A stretch of DNA of 17,257 nt from Candidatus Pacearchaeota archaeon. GTDB taxonomy: Archaea; Nanoarchaeota; Nanoarchaeia; Pacearchaeales; GW2011-AR1. The stretch covers positions 1 through 17,257 of the forward strand of contig NZAS01000075.1 of assembly GCA_002686195.1 (NCBI GenBank), read 5' to 3'. Below the pieces are notes generated by a model. It was not told the origin of the DNA. It saw nothing but the letters and a program-made list of their open reading frames with translations, and ran no database searches. Each line of letters begins with the position of its first letter. The first letter of the stretch is position 1. The position numbers were made by a program, and so were the translations under genes. Below, piece after piece: positions 7,837-14,433 of the stretch.

Positions 7837-8286
7837 ATGTGGTATAAAAATATTAAAATAGCTCAGGACTTAAATGTTGGGATTCCAAATGTCACTATTG
7901 AAGGACCAGATAGAGATATCGTTGAGGAGGCTTTAAAGGAACTCCAAGAAATTGATATGAATGTTTTTTCGGAAGTAGACAAAATCACTATAGACATATT
8001 TGGTGGAAACAGTCTTGGGCACGTAAGTAGCCATTCCCCAAGAGAGGTTGTACTTTCTATTAGAAATGTTGAAAATGTGATAAATAAGAAGTATCCTAAT
8101 CTGCCCAGGTCGAAAAACGACAACGAATATAGGAGTAGGTTAAAGGAAGAGATAAAAAGGGTTCTTATGCACGAACTTGGACATGTGACAACCTATAATC
8201 CAGAGACGAATACATTTGAGGGACATGAGTTACCAGCAGAACGATCAGAGCAAGAAGCAGCAGACAAGGGATACTATCAAGGATAG
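7837..8286 (+). CDS. Small HExxH zinc-metallopeptidase-like protein with WY N-terminal tag
   Basis: A 149-residue protein whose C-terminal third holds M-H112-E-L-G-H116, the zinc-binding and catalytic motif of gluzincin/metzincin-like peptidases, followed by an E-rich AERSEQEA (134-141) that may supply the third ligand. The rest is not recognised; it is too short for a classical secreted protease and resembles minimal intracellular peptidases. The frame is open to a TTG at 7822, but I chose the ATG because it yields MWYKNIKIAQ, matching the N-terminal W-Y tag of three other genes in this window. The strong GGAGGG at 7801-7806 is oddly far from both starts (15 and 30 bases); it is well placed only for a five-codon frame at 7812-7829. 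The 3' end overlaps the deaminase gene by 62 bases. Confidence 0.75.
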   Translation: MWYKNIKIAQDLNVGIPNVTIEGPDRDIVEEALKELQEIDMNVFSEVDKITIDIFGGNSLGHVSSHSPREVVLSIRNVENVINKKYPNLPRSKNDNEYRSRLKEEIKRVLMHELGHVTTYNPETNTFEGHELPAERSEQEAADKGYYQG

Positions 8287-8824
8287 TTTTCCTGTTGATA
8301 AGTTTAATAAGTACGTAAAAGACATCAAATCTAGTATTTGCAAAAACACTCCCAATCGTATCGGTTGGGATGAATACTTTATGGAATTAGCATTTTTAGT
8401 AAAGAGAAGATCTCCAGATGTTCAAACTCAACATGGGGCTGTTATAGTTGATTCTAATAATAGGATTGTGTCTAGTGGATATAATGGATTCCCTCCTGGT
8501 GGACCAGATCATTGTATCCCAAATTTAAGACCTCAAAAATATGACTATATCATTCATGCAGAGATGAATGCCATACTGTCTGCTAGACAGGATTTATCGA
8601 AGTGCACAATTTATGTGACGGGGATTCCCTGTAAAACTTGCATCCTACACATATTGGGGTCAGGAATTCATAATATTGTATGCGGAGACATCGAATATCA
8701 AGAATCTGAAAAAGATTTGATAACCAAGGCATACCTTTATTCCTTGTACGACATAGACTTATGGGTTTACGACAAAGATTCTGGCAAAAAAACAAAGTTT
8801 TCTTACTCCGATGGGGTTGCATAG
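8225..8824 (+). CDS. Deoxycytidylate (dCMP) deaminase-like enzyme
   Basis: A 199-residue zinc-dependent deaminase of the cytidine/dCMP deaminase superfamily. The deaminase core begins at WDEYFMELA (48). It carries the zinc and catalytic set H111-A-E113 and P135-C136-K-T-C139, and the GYNGFPPGGPDHC segment (85-97) typical of dCMP deaminases (ComEB/phage type). The expected reaction is dCMP to dUMP, supplying dTMP synthesis during phage replication. It has an unusual polar, basic N-terminal extension of about 45 residues before the core. The ATG at 8225 (a TTG at 8216 is also in frame) lies inside the preceding peptidase gene; GAGGG is only two bases before the ATG. A dCMP deaminase often works with a thymidylate synthase, but none lies in this window. 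Other nucleotide or tRNA deaminases are possible but fit less well. Confidence 0.88.
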   Translation: MSYQQNDQSKKQQTRDTIKDSFPVDKFNKYVKDIKSSICKNTPNRIGWDEYFMELAFLVKRRSPDVQTQHGAVIVDSNNRIVSSGYNGFPPGGPDHCIPNLRPQKYDYIIHAEMNAILSARQDLSKCTIYVTGIPCKTCILHILGSGIHNIVCGDIEYQESEKDLITKAYLYSLYDIDLWVYDKDSGKKTKFSYSDGVA

Positions 8825-8891
8825 GTGTTTGAACCTTGTATCATGCACGTTCTCTCTTTTATTTAATTTACTATATGGAGGCTAAAAATCA

Positions 8892-9731
8892 ATGATCAAC
8901 AAACTTCTGGTAAAGGATGTTCTGTCTATTGTGGACGGATGTAATCACGACGGGCAAGTCTTGCCTGTATCTATTATAAAGACGTGCTTTTCTGATTTAC
9001 AGGAAATGGCTATTGAGATGTATGAGGGCAGAAGTGGTCGAAAGTCGTTATCTCCTGATGATGAGAAACGATTCTTTATGGCATATAATGCTTCTCGTAT
9101 TCATTTGTTTAATCATGTGACATCTTTGAAGCCAAACGACAGCGCAGACCATCTTGCGGTTATTTACGAGAAGATTATTGAAGCAAGAAACAATCTTTCT
9201 CTTTGCAATAGTAGGCTAGTTCATTATTGTCTTAATAAGTTTTTTAAAGGATACCCAGACTCTATGCAAAAAGTTGAGTACCACTTTGGGGATGCCTTTG
9301 ACGGATTATTAAATGCCATTAAGAAGTTTGACTACGCACGTGGTTTTAAATTTAGCACTTACGCAACACGAGCAATAACTCATACCCTTATTAAAGTTGC
9401 AGACACTAAAAAAGACGCATCTCTTGATGAATTGAGCGCCAATGGTTTCGATGTAAGTTCTTGCAAAACCACCGATGAGTGCTTTAGTGGGGGAGACCTT
9501 AGAATAGACGTTATTTCTGATCTTATTGAGTGTGATTTTATAGATTCGGAGCTCAGTCTATCAGATATGGACCGGGCAATATTGAAGTTTCATATTGACA
9601 CAAAAAATAACCTAACGAATGCAATGATTGGTCAAATGTATGGAATTTCTCGTGAGACTGTTCGTTTGAAGAAAATAGAATGCCTCAAAAAGATTGAATC
9701 TTTAATTGAAAGAAAATTAGCCAAAAAGTAG
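8892..9731 (+). CDS. Sigma-70 family RNA polymerase sigma-like factor
   Basis: A 279-residue protein with the two core sigma regions. Region 2 spans about 98-170 and includes FDYARGFKFSTYATRAI (146-162), very close to the region 2.3/2.4 signature that melts and reads the -10 element. Region 4 spans about 222-275: LSDMDRAILKFH, then the helix-turn-helix IGQMYGISRETVRLKKIE (246-263), which would read the -35 box. Region 3 is short or absent. The ~95 residues at the N-terminus are weakly region 1.2-like. A GGAGG site (8877-8881) stands ten bases before the ATG. A phage-encoded factor of this kind would redirect host RNA polymerase to middle or late viral promoters (family knowledge plus inference). 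It follows the deaminase by 67 bases and precedes the SET gene by 12, so it lies in the same plus-strand unit. Confidence 0.88.
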   Translation: MINKLLVKDVLSIVDGCNHDGQVLPVSIIKTCFSDLQEMAIEMYEGRSGRKSLSPDDEKRFFMAYNASRIHLFNHVTSLKPNDSADHLAVIYEKIIEARNNLSLCNSRLVHYCLNKFFKGYPDSMQKVEYHFGDAFDGLLNAIKKFDYARGFKFSTYATRAITHTLIKVADTKKDASLDELSANGFDVSSCKTTDECFSGGDLRIDVISDLIECDFIDSELSLSDMDRAILKFHIDTKNNLTNAMIGQMYGISRETVRLKKIECLKKIESLIERKLAKK

Positions 9732-9743
9732 AATTATCACCTT

Positions 9744-10268
9744 ATGGATGAAACCTTTTTAGACTCATTATTTATTGATAAATCAGAAGTTGCAGGCAGT
9801 GGAATGTTTTGTAAGAGAAATATCCCATGTGGATCAATCGTTGCCCCTCTTGCATTTGAGTACAAATATGATGGCAATAATTCTGCCAATCATAGTAATT
9901 TTTATTTAAGATCTGATGTCTGTAGATTTACTAATCACGGATTTCCGTCAAATTGTGATGTTAAAAAGAATGGAGACACTCTTTATCTTGTGTCATCTAG
10001 GGATATTCCATCTAATGATGAAATTACAGTTGACTATTTTGACACCATTGAAGCAATGAACCCATATCCATCTCTCTTTCCATATATTAAGAAAGAGCTC
10101 ATTATGCTGATGCCAGACTCTGATTTAGATCTTTTTGTGAATAAAAAACATAAGTATACTACATACATTGATGACCTTCTAGACTTTTCCTTAAAAGGTC
10201 AGGGGTGTCTGAGTAAGATTAAAACTTTTTATGAACTACTAAAGAAACTTAACTCTAAATTAGAATGA
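9744..10268 (+). CDS. SET-domain protein (putative protein lysine methyltransferase)
   Basis: A 174-residue protein whose first ~100 residues carry the SET signature: an AGSGMFCKRNIPCGSIV opening (17-33), RFTNHGFPSNCDV (61-73, the NHS/C-type cofactor and knot motif), LYLVSSRDIPSNDEITVDY (80-98) with the E-x-x-x-D-Y ending that places the catalytic Tyr. SET enzymes transfer a methyl group from S-adenosylmethionine to protein lysines. The domain is compact, lacks pre- and post-SET cysteine clusters, and is followed by a helical tail (100-174) of unknown role. Its substrate cannot be read from sequence; placement 12 bases after the sigma-like gene hints at modification of a viral or host protein, perhaps linked to transcription (inference). 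Its stop overlaps the next gene's ATG (ATGA). Confidence 0.85.
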   Translation: MDETFLDSLFIDKSEVAGSGMFCKRNIPCGSIVAPLAFEYKYDGNNSANHSNFYLRSDVCRFTNHGFPSNCDVKKNGDTLYLVSSRDIPSNDEITVDYFDTIEAMNPYPSLFPYIKKELIMLMPDSDLDLFVNKKHKYTTYIDDLLDFSLKGQGCLSKIKTFYELLKKLNSKLE

Positions 10269-11665
10269 CTAGTAAAAAAAATAATAGACGATGTATTTTT
10301 GGAACATGGGTGTCACTGGAGTATTCTAGTGACACTATTTCTGTACTGAGTGATAATTTTGATGTAAAAATAGAAATGCTTGGTCGAGAATGTGTGCCAA
10401 ATCTCGGAAGAAAGTTTTTATTTAATGACTACATTCACTACCAGGATCCAGGTGGCTTTTTTCCTCCACCAGTAGGCGACGACAGCGACGATGAAGATAG
10501 TACATATCGAATATCTGAAGCCTCTCATTATTCAGTTTCCATCAACACAGACGGGCAAGAGAAGGGTTATACTAATTCGTACCCGATTTATGCACACTCT
10601 CATATATCTCAATCAATAACGGAGTTGCTTAAAAAAGAGCCAAGCACCATCAAAGGGAAGCCAATTAAGAATGAAATCCAGGAAATGATCGTAAGAGATT
10701 GGTATTTAGAAAAGGCATCTGGGTCGATTGGGAATTTAATAAAGAACCCCTTACTTGAGATGTCATCAAGATTAAACTTTATGACATTAGCTTTATATAG
10801 AAAAATAAAGTCTAATTTTGGAGAGTCAAAATTGATGGTTAACTTTTCTCACAACGATTTGCTAAGATTCCACTGTGAAGAGTTCAGGGGAAATGAATCA
10901 TTTGTGTCTGACTTCTTAAGGTACAATATATTATCTCACAAGTTGAGCAAGAGCTATCTAAATGAAGACTTTAATATTGGCTGGGTAAAAGAGTCTAGCT
11001 TCCATGAGGATTGGAGATTTATTCTGTTTAATGAAAGTGAATCTATTTGTCCAAATAAAAAATTTATTATCGAGAATTTACCAAGAAGCATACCCTCTCA
11101 TTCTGTTGAGTTGATTTTGGATTCATCTTTTGATCGCGCACTAACTAGTAAACTTTATTTGTTATTTTATTCAAATTTAAGCGATCACACTAGAGATGCA
11201 ATTAATGACCTTTTGGGTGACGTAACAATTGAGATAGAAGATCTGCGCAAAAGTATAAATTTATTTATGGAATTTCAAAAAAAGATAGATTCGCTTAAGA
11301 GAAATAGAACTTTAGGCAGATTGAAAAAGAACAAATACTCATCTAGGAAAACTAGAAATATTATTTTCTTTACTAATTTAATAAAACACAGCACTATAAT
11401 AAGAGATTATAAAAGAATCATTGGCACTGGCTTTTGTTTTTCGTCTTTGCTGGATTTAACTGCATCCTTATGTGTTAATTCTGTAAGTTCTCAAGCAGAT
11501 GCTTACAATGAAATTGGTGCTTATAAAAAAACTAAGAATAAAGATCTAGTTGACTGGCGCGAAAACGCAAACAAAATAGTAGAGTCTTTTCTTAAGAAGA
11601 ATCCAAATACAGTAGATATTCATAAGGACCTTGAGATTAGTTCTTATGAACCCCCTCCTTTCTAA
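10265..11665 (+). CDS. Hypothetical protein, 466 residues, coupled to the SET gene
   Basis: I do not recognise this protein. It starts at an ATG that overlaps the TGA of the SET gene by four bases, which indicates translational coupling and perhaps a shared task. The N-terminal ~90 residues are beta-rich and contain PGGFFPPPVGDDSDDED, a proline stretch followed by an acidic patch. The rest is mainly helical with many Lys, Asn and Ser; a basic region SRKTRNIIFF follows a run of predicted helix (about 340-380). The extreme C-terminus is EPPPF. No signal peptide or membrane segment is evident, so it is probably cytoplasmic or virion-associated. The last 29 bases overlap, in opposite orientation, the end of the small lipoprotein gene. 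Confidence 0.85.
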   Translation: MTSKKNNRRCIFGTWVSLEYSSDTISVLSDNFDVKIEMLGRECVPNLGRKFLFNDYIHYQDPGGFFPPPVGDDSDDEDSTYRISEASHYSVSINTDGQEKGYTNSYPIYAHSHISQSITELLKKEPSTIKGKPIKNEIQEMIVRDWYLEKASGSIGNLIKNPLLEMSSRLNFMTLALYRKIKSNFGESKLMVNFSHNDLLRFHCEEFRGNESFVSDFLRYNILSHKLSKSYLNEDFNIGWVKESSFHEDWRFILFNESESICPNKKFIIENLPRSIPSHSVELILDSSFDRALTSKLYLLFYSNLSDHTRDAINDLLGDVTIEIEDLRKSINLFMEFQKKIDSLKRNRTLGRLKKNKYSSRKTRNIIFFTNLIKHSTIIRDYKRIIGTGFCFSSLLDLTASLCVNSVSSQADAYNEIGAYKKTKNKDLVDWRENANKIVESFLKKNPNTVDIHKDLEISSYEPPPF

Positions 11666-11900
11666 ACATCCTGATGGCAATTAAAATACCTATAATTAAC
11701 AGTGGGACCCACCAGGCAATAAATAACCAGTTCACATCTCCGTTGGTCTGCACGACCCCTGTGGCTTCCCAGTAGTCTTTGAGGGGTTCTGGGTGCCTAA
11801 GTGTAGAATCAACCTTATGCGTCGTAGTAGTAGACCCTAGACACCCAGTCATAAACATTGGAATTAATAGTAAATTAAGTTTTTCTAGCAGCCGCCGCAT
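11637..11900 (-). CDS. Small predicted lipoprotein with C-terminal membrane helix
   Basis: An 87-residue protein. The N-terminus MRRLLEKLNLLLIPMFMTGC is a lipoprotein signal peptide: basic start, hydrophobic core and a lipobox-like MTGC with Cys20 as the lipid-bearing residue. A short polar, Thr-rich stretch follows, then a transmembrane helix (about 58-78, NWLFIAWWVPLLIIGILIA) and a basic tail. A TTG six bases upstream (11906) is also in frame; the ATG gives the more usual signal peptide. It overlaps the end of the candidate holin gene by 26 bases. Small lipoproteins next to holins are often outer-membrane spanins, but those do not have a second membrane helix, so the spanin reading is uncertain. 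It could also be a lysis regulator or an immunity-type membrane protein. Confidence 0.7.
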   Translation of the reverse strand: MRRLLEKLNLLLIPMFMTGCLGSTTTTHKVDSTLRHPEPLKDYWEATGVVQTNGDVNWLFIAWWVPLLIIGILIAIRMFRKEGVHKN

Positions 11901-12324
11901 TTCCAAAATAAAATCCTACAATTGTTAATAATATTTGTCTGTTTTCTTGCGTAAACAAGAATCCATAAATCTGATGATACACAGTTGTGTTGCTCGACCC
12001 AAATAGTCCCCAGAATATGCTTTCGCTTGTTTCTTGATTCTCAACAATAACAGGAATGTTGAAGAATGGCAGCAAGAACGGGGCTACGATAGTTCCAAAT
12101 AGTATTGTTAGGACTATTACCCTTCTTACAACCTTACCTACGTCTACTGGCACTCTTTTGACTGCCTGGTTCATGCTCTTATCGCTTTGTTTAAGTGCAT
12201 CTAGCATTCTATTAAAGCGATCCTGTTCGTACTTTTGCTTTTCTGCAATAGATCTAAATATGAACCCTACAATGCCGCTGGCTACCATTGAGATGAATTC
12301 TACAGTTAAGAAAGATGTTAGCAT
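11875..12324 (-). CDS. Candidate three-helix holin
   Basis: A 149-residue membrane protein with three hydrophobic segments: about 5-23, 68-88 (VIVLTILFGTIVAPFLLPFF) and 129-146. A charged amphipathic stretch (26-60) lies between the first two. The last segment, ILLTIVGFYFGNAAAARKT, resembles the FYFG-type ending seen in three-helix phage holins such as the GTA-type family; I judge this from memory of the family and not by alignment. A holin would time lysis by opening the inner membrane. The ATG is preceded by AAAAGGAG at nine bases, one of the best ribosome sites in the window. A small lipoprotein gene overlaps its end, and no endolysin is recognisable nearby, so the lysis role is an inference. 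Confidence 0.7.
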   Translation of the reverse strand: MLTSFLTVEFISMVASGIVGFIFRSIAEKQKYEQDRFNRMLDALKQSDKSMNQAVKRVPVDVGKVVRRVIVLTILFGTIVAPFLLPFFNIPVIVENQETSESIFWGLFGSSNTTVYHQIYGFLFTQENRQILLTIVGFYFGNAAAARKT

Positions 12325-12351
12325 TTTATTCTACTCCTTTTCTATTTCTTG

Positions 12352-12375
12352 TAATCCTAAAATTTAGAAGGATTA
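12352..12375. promoter_or_regulatory. Dyad in divergent region between holin and M43 genes, with possible promoter
   Basis: Arms TAATCCT (12352-12358) and AGGATTA (12369-12375) flank a 10-base A/T spacer. On the minus strand this lies between a TTGTGA (12382-12377) and a TAGGAT (12359-12354), 17 bases apart, which could act as a weak sigma-70-like promoter for the holin gene. A protein bound at the dyad would then block that promoter. The call rests only on symmetry and spacing. Confidence 0.35.
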
Positions 12376-12402
12376 TTCACAAATATTAATAATTAATTAA
12401 TT

Positions 12403-13539
12403 GTGGCACATAGTAAAATGTTGAATATAATATTCCTATTATATATTTGCATATTTCAGTCTTGTGCTCCTCTTAATAAATACGCAGAAGAATTTCCAGC
12501 CGACGACCCAATATCTTTAGGGGAACAGGACTATATTTATGAAAATGAGGATGGAGTTCTGTTGGAACTGCCTTCTTCCGGTCGATCAGACCAGATTTTT
12601 GAAAAATTATATAACTGTGAAGATGTATATATTAGATTAAGGATAACTTTACATATTTTTTATTATATGTCTACAGATGAAGACGGTAATCAGAAATTTC
12701 ACGTTTATTCTCCTGTCACTATTGATAAAATAATAGAAGACATAGAGTATGCAGAGTCTGTGTATGAGAATTTAAATCTCAAATTTAAGGTAACTAGTGT
12801 TTCTGCAGTAATCAATAAGATAGACGTAGATAACGATGAGGCATTTTCTTTTGAACTAGCTCGTCGAATGATATACAACGACTACAAGGATAACTTTGAG
12901 TTTTTAACTGATGCTGCAAGACATTCGGATTCTATTTCTGTTTTTTATACTTTATCTATAGGTGATGGAATATCTGGCTTATCCATATTCCCCTGGAGTT
13001 CAAATCCATATGGAATTCAGATCGTTCGAACATCTGCTAGAAAATATGTATTTGCACATGAGATTGGTCACTATTTTGGATTATATCATACATTCCAAGA
13101 TCCAACTGATCATGTAGAAGATACTCCTTATAAAAAGTTAACAATGGATGAAGTGGGGACCTCTGAAGATCCAAATAGAGATAATATTATGTCGTATCCA
13201 GCATTAGGAGAGCAGGAGTTGCACTTGACAACAGAGCAACTCGCAAGGGTTAAGGCTTTTTTAACAATAAGTAGAGAAAGTCATGTTATCTTAGATGAAG
13301 ATGAAGATTCTCTTCTTATTGGTCTTTTATCTACCGATGAAGAAAGGGAAGAATTCCTATATCAATGTAGAGAAATGTTAATTGGAAAAATTATTGTAGA
13401 GTCAGAATTAAATTCAGAACCTGACAATACAAACGAAAATCAAAATAACATTAATAATTCCTCATTGGAATTAGATTCAAAATCACTAAATCTTCACTTA
13501 AATTGCGATGAAAAATTCCGCAAATGTTGCGACCATTAA
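12403..13539 (+). CDS. M43 (pappalysin-like) metzincin metalloprotease, predicted lipoprotein
   Basis: A 378-residue protein counted from the GTG. The N-terminus is a lipoprotein signal peptide, with hydrophobic NIIFLLYICIFQSC and a Cys at the end of FQSC; an ATG five codons later (12418) would leave almost no basic N-region, so I keep the GTG with reservation. The protease signature is complete for metzincins: H219-E-I-G-H223-Y-F-G-L-Y-H229, then DTPY (about 244-247), and the Met-turn NIMSYPA with Met263. The HEIGHYFGLYHTF form and DTP motif match peptidase family M43. It would cleave proteins at the cell surface or periplasm, or during virion entry. The C-terminal ~80 residues are acidic and Asn-rich and end in a Cys-containing tail, which looks like a disordered extension. 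A likely terminator follows. Reasons for a phage to carry it are unknown. Confidence 0.85.
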   Translation: MAHSKMLNIIFLLYICIFQSCAPLNKYAEEFPADDPISLGEQDYIYENEDGVLLELPSSGRSDQIFEKLYNCEDVYIRLRITLHIFYYMSTDEDGNQKFHVYSPVTIDKIIEDIEYAESVYENLNLKFKVTSVSAVINKIDVDNDEAFSFELARRMIYNDYKDNFEFLTDAARHSDSISVFYTLSIGDGISGLSIFPWSSNPYGIQIVRTSARKYVFAHEIGHYFGLYHTFQDPTDHVEDTPYKKLTMDEVGTSEDPNRDNIMSYPALGEQELHLTTEQLARVKAFLTISRESHVILDEDEDSLLIGLLSTDEEREEFLYQCREMLIGKIIVESELNSEPDNTNENQNNINNSSLELDSKSLNLHLNCDEKFRKCCDH

Positions 13540-13593
13540 GTGTTAAATTAAACTTTTAAAAAAGACTATTTTTTGTAGGTGCTACTAAAAACT

Positions 13594-13637
13594 AGGCGAA
13601 ATATACTTCCTTAGGGGGTCTCTATTTTGCCTTTTTT
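13594..13637 (+). terminator. Rho-independent terminator after the M43 gene
   Basis: AGGCGAAATA (13594-13603) pairs with TATTTTGCCT (13623-13632) in a 10-bp stem with one G-U pair. Inside it, ACTTCC (13605-13610) can pair with GGGGGT (13614-13619) including two G-U pairs and a three-base loop. A run of six T (13632-13637) follows directly. This is the clearest terminator in the window and separates the M43 gene from the downstream set. Confidence 0.7.
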
Positions 13638-13669
13638 GCATAATATTCAACAAAACAACGGAAAAACAA

Positions 13670-13891
13670 ATGCCATATTTAATATTAATTTCTTCACTTT
13701 CGCTATCGGTACTTTCTTACTTGATGGGCTTAAAGCACGGGAGGTCTAGTGGATACAGGGATGGATATCAGGACGGAAGAACTGTTAAATTTAACAACCC
13801 ACAATCATCTCCCAAACCTCAGAAACCACATACTCAAAGAGTAAAGGTTTGTCCAAAAAAAGAGCTTAGAGATCCCGTGTGGATGGGGTAA
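13670..13891 (+). CDS. Small single-helix membrane protein
   Basis: A 73-residue protein of unknown function. It begins with a hydrophobic segment (about 3-19, YLILISSLSLSVLSYLMG), then HGRSSGYRDGYQDGR, a Gly-x-x-x-Gly-Tyr spaced stretch often seen just after such signal anchors, and a Pro- and Lys-rich tail. There is no lipobox. The ribosome site is weak (ACGGAAAAAC). It stands alone between a terminator and the WY-tagged gene set. Confidence 0.65.
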   Translation: MPYLILISSLSLSVLSYLMGLKHGRSSGYRDGYQDGRTVKFNNPQSSPKPQKPHTQRVKVCPKKELRDPVWMG

Positions 13892-13907
13892 TTAAGTTAA
13901 CTAAGTG

Positions 13908-13938
13908 AAGACCTAATTAATCCTTTAAGAGGTTTTTT
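13908..13938 (+). terminator. Weak terminator-like hairpin
   Basis: AAGACCT (13908-13914) can pair with AGGTTTT (13930-13936) with one G-U pair and a 15-base loop, and a T-run (13933-13938) overlaps the second arm. The stem is A/T-rich and the loop large, so this is a tentative transcript end for the small membrane protein gene. Confidence 0.3.
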
Positions 13939-13964
13939 GGCTTGTATCGAGAAAACAATGTAAT

Positions 13965-14405
13965 ATGAGCTGGTATAAAAAAGCAAAATACGAAGACTTT
14001 GACAGGTGGGAAGAACTAACTCCTGAGCATAAAGAAAATGAAATTGATGAGATATTTTATCAATCAAGGGAAGATGCCAATAACCCCAAACAAAGATTTA
14101 AGGGACTAAATAAGAGAGTTGAAAGACCAGAGCAAACCCATATTACGTGGTTTGGAAATTATGTCCTAGATCTGGATATACCAATAGAAGCAGTCGAAGA
14201 GATCGCCATTTCTGGTGCGAATGACGAAGCCGTTGACTTTTGGCATGAAAAGGTTAACTTTGGAAAGATATCAGATGAAGCTCTAAGAAGTGAAGTATCT
14301 CAGCATGATCTGTCAGACAGTAATATGTCAAGCCGACAGAACATGGAAAAGGCATTATTGTGGATGGCTTCACATGACATAAGTGAACAACCAGAACGAT
14401 ATTAG
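13965..14405 (+). CDS. WY-tagged hypothetical protein, 146 residues
   Basis: I do not recognise the body of this protein. It starts MSWYKKAKYEDFDRW, which matches the N-terminal tag seen in three other genes here, followed by a charged, mainly helical and acidic chain. The middle has WFGNYVLDLDIPIEAVEEIAISGANDEAVDFW (about 63-93) as the most ordered-looking part; the C-terminus is polar. No membrane segment or cysteine is present. The start context AATGTAAT shows no ribosome site, as for the next gene. It is the first of three consecutive WY-tagged genes on the plus strand, so a joint destination or role is likely (inference). Confidence 0.75.
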   Translation: MSWYKKAKYEDFDRWEELTPEHKENEIDEIFYQSREDANNPKQRFKGLNKRVERPEQTHITWFGNYVLDLDIPIEAVEEIAISGANDEAVDFWHEKVNFGKISDEALRSEVSQHDLSDSNMSSRQNMEKALLWMASHDISEQPERY

Positions 14406-14433
14406 ATTGTTAAAATAGGGAAAAACTCTCCAA

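Noticed and set aside
8825..8891. AGGT/ACCT hairpin between the deaminase and sigma genes as terminator
   Set aside because: The four-pair stem is too weak, and the following sequence is pyrimidine-rich without a clean T-run.
13576..13586. GTAG-GTG-CTAC mini hairpin after the M43 gene
   Set aside because: Only four base pairs with a three-base loop and no T-run; the hairpin at 13594-13637 is far better.
13540..13669. Possible small RNA or tRNA gene in the gap after the M43 gene
   Set aside because: No cloverleaf or conserved tRNA bases are visible; the only clear structure is explained as a terminator.
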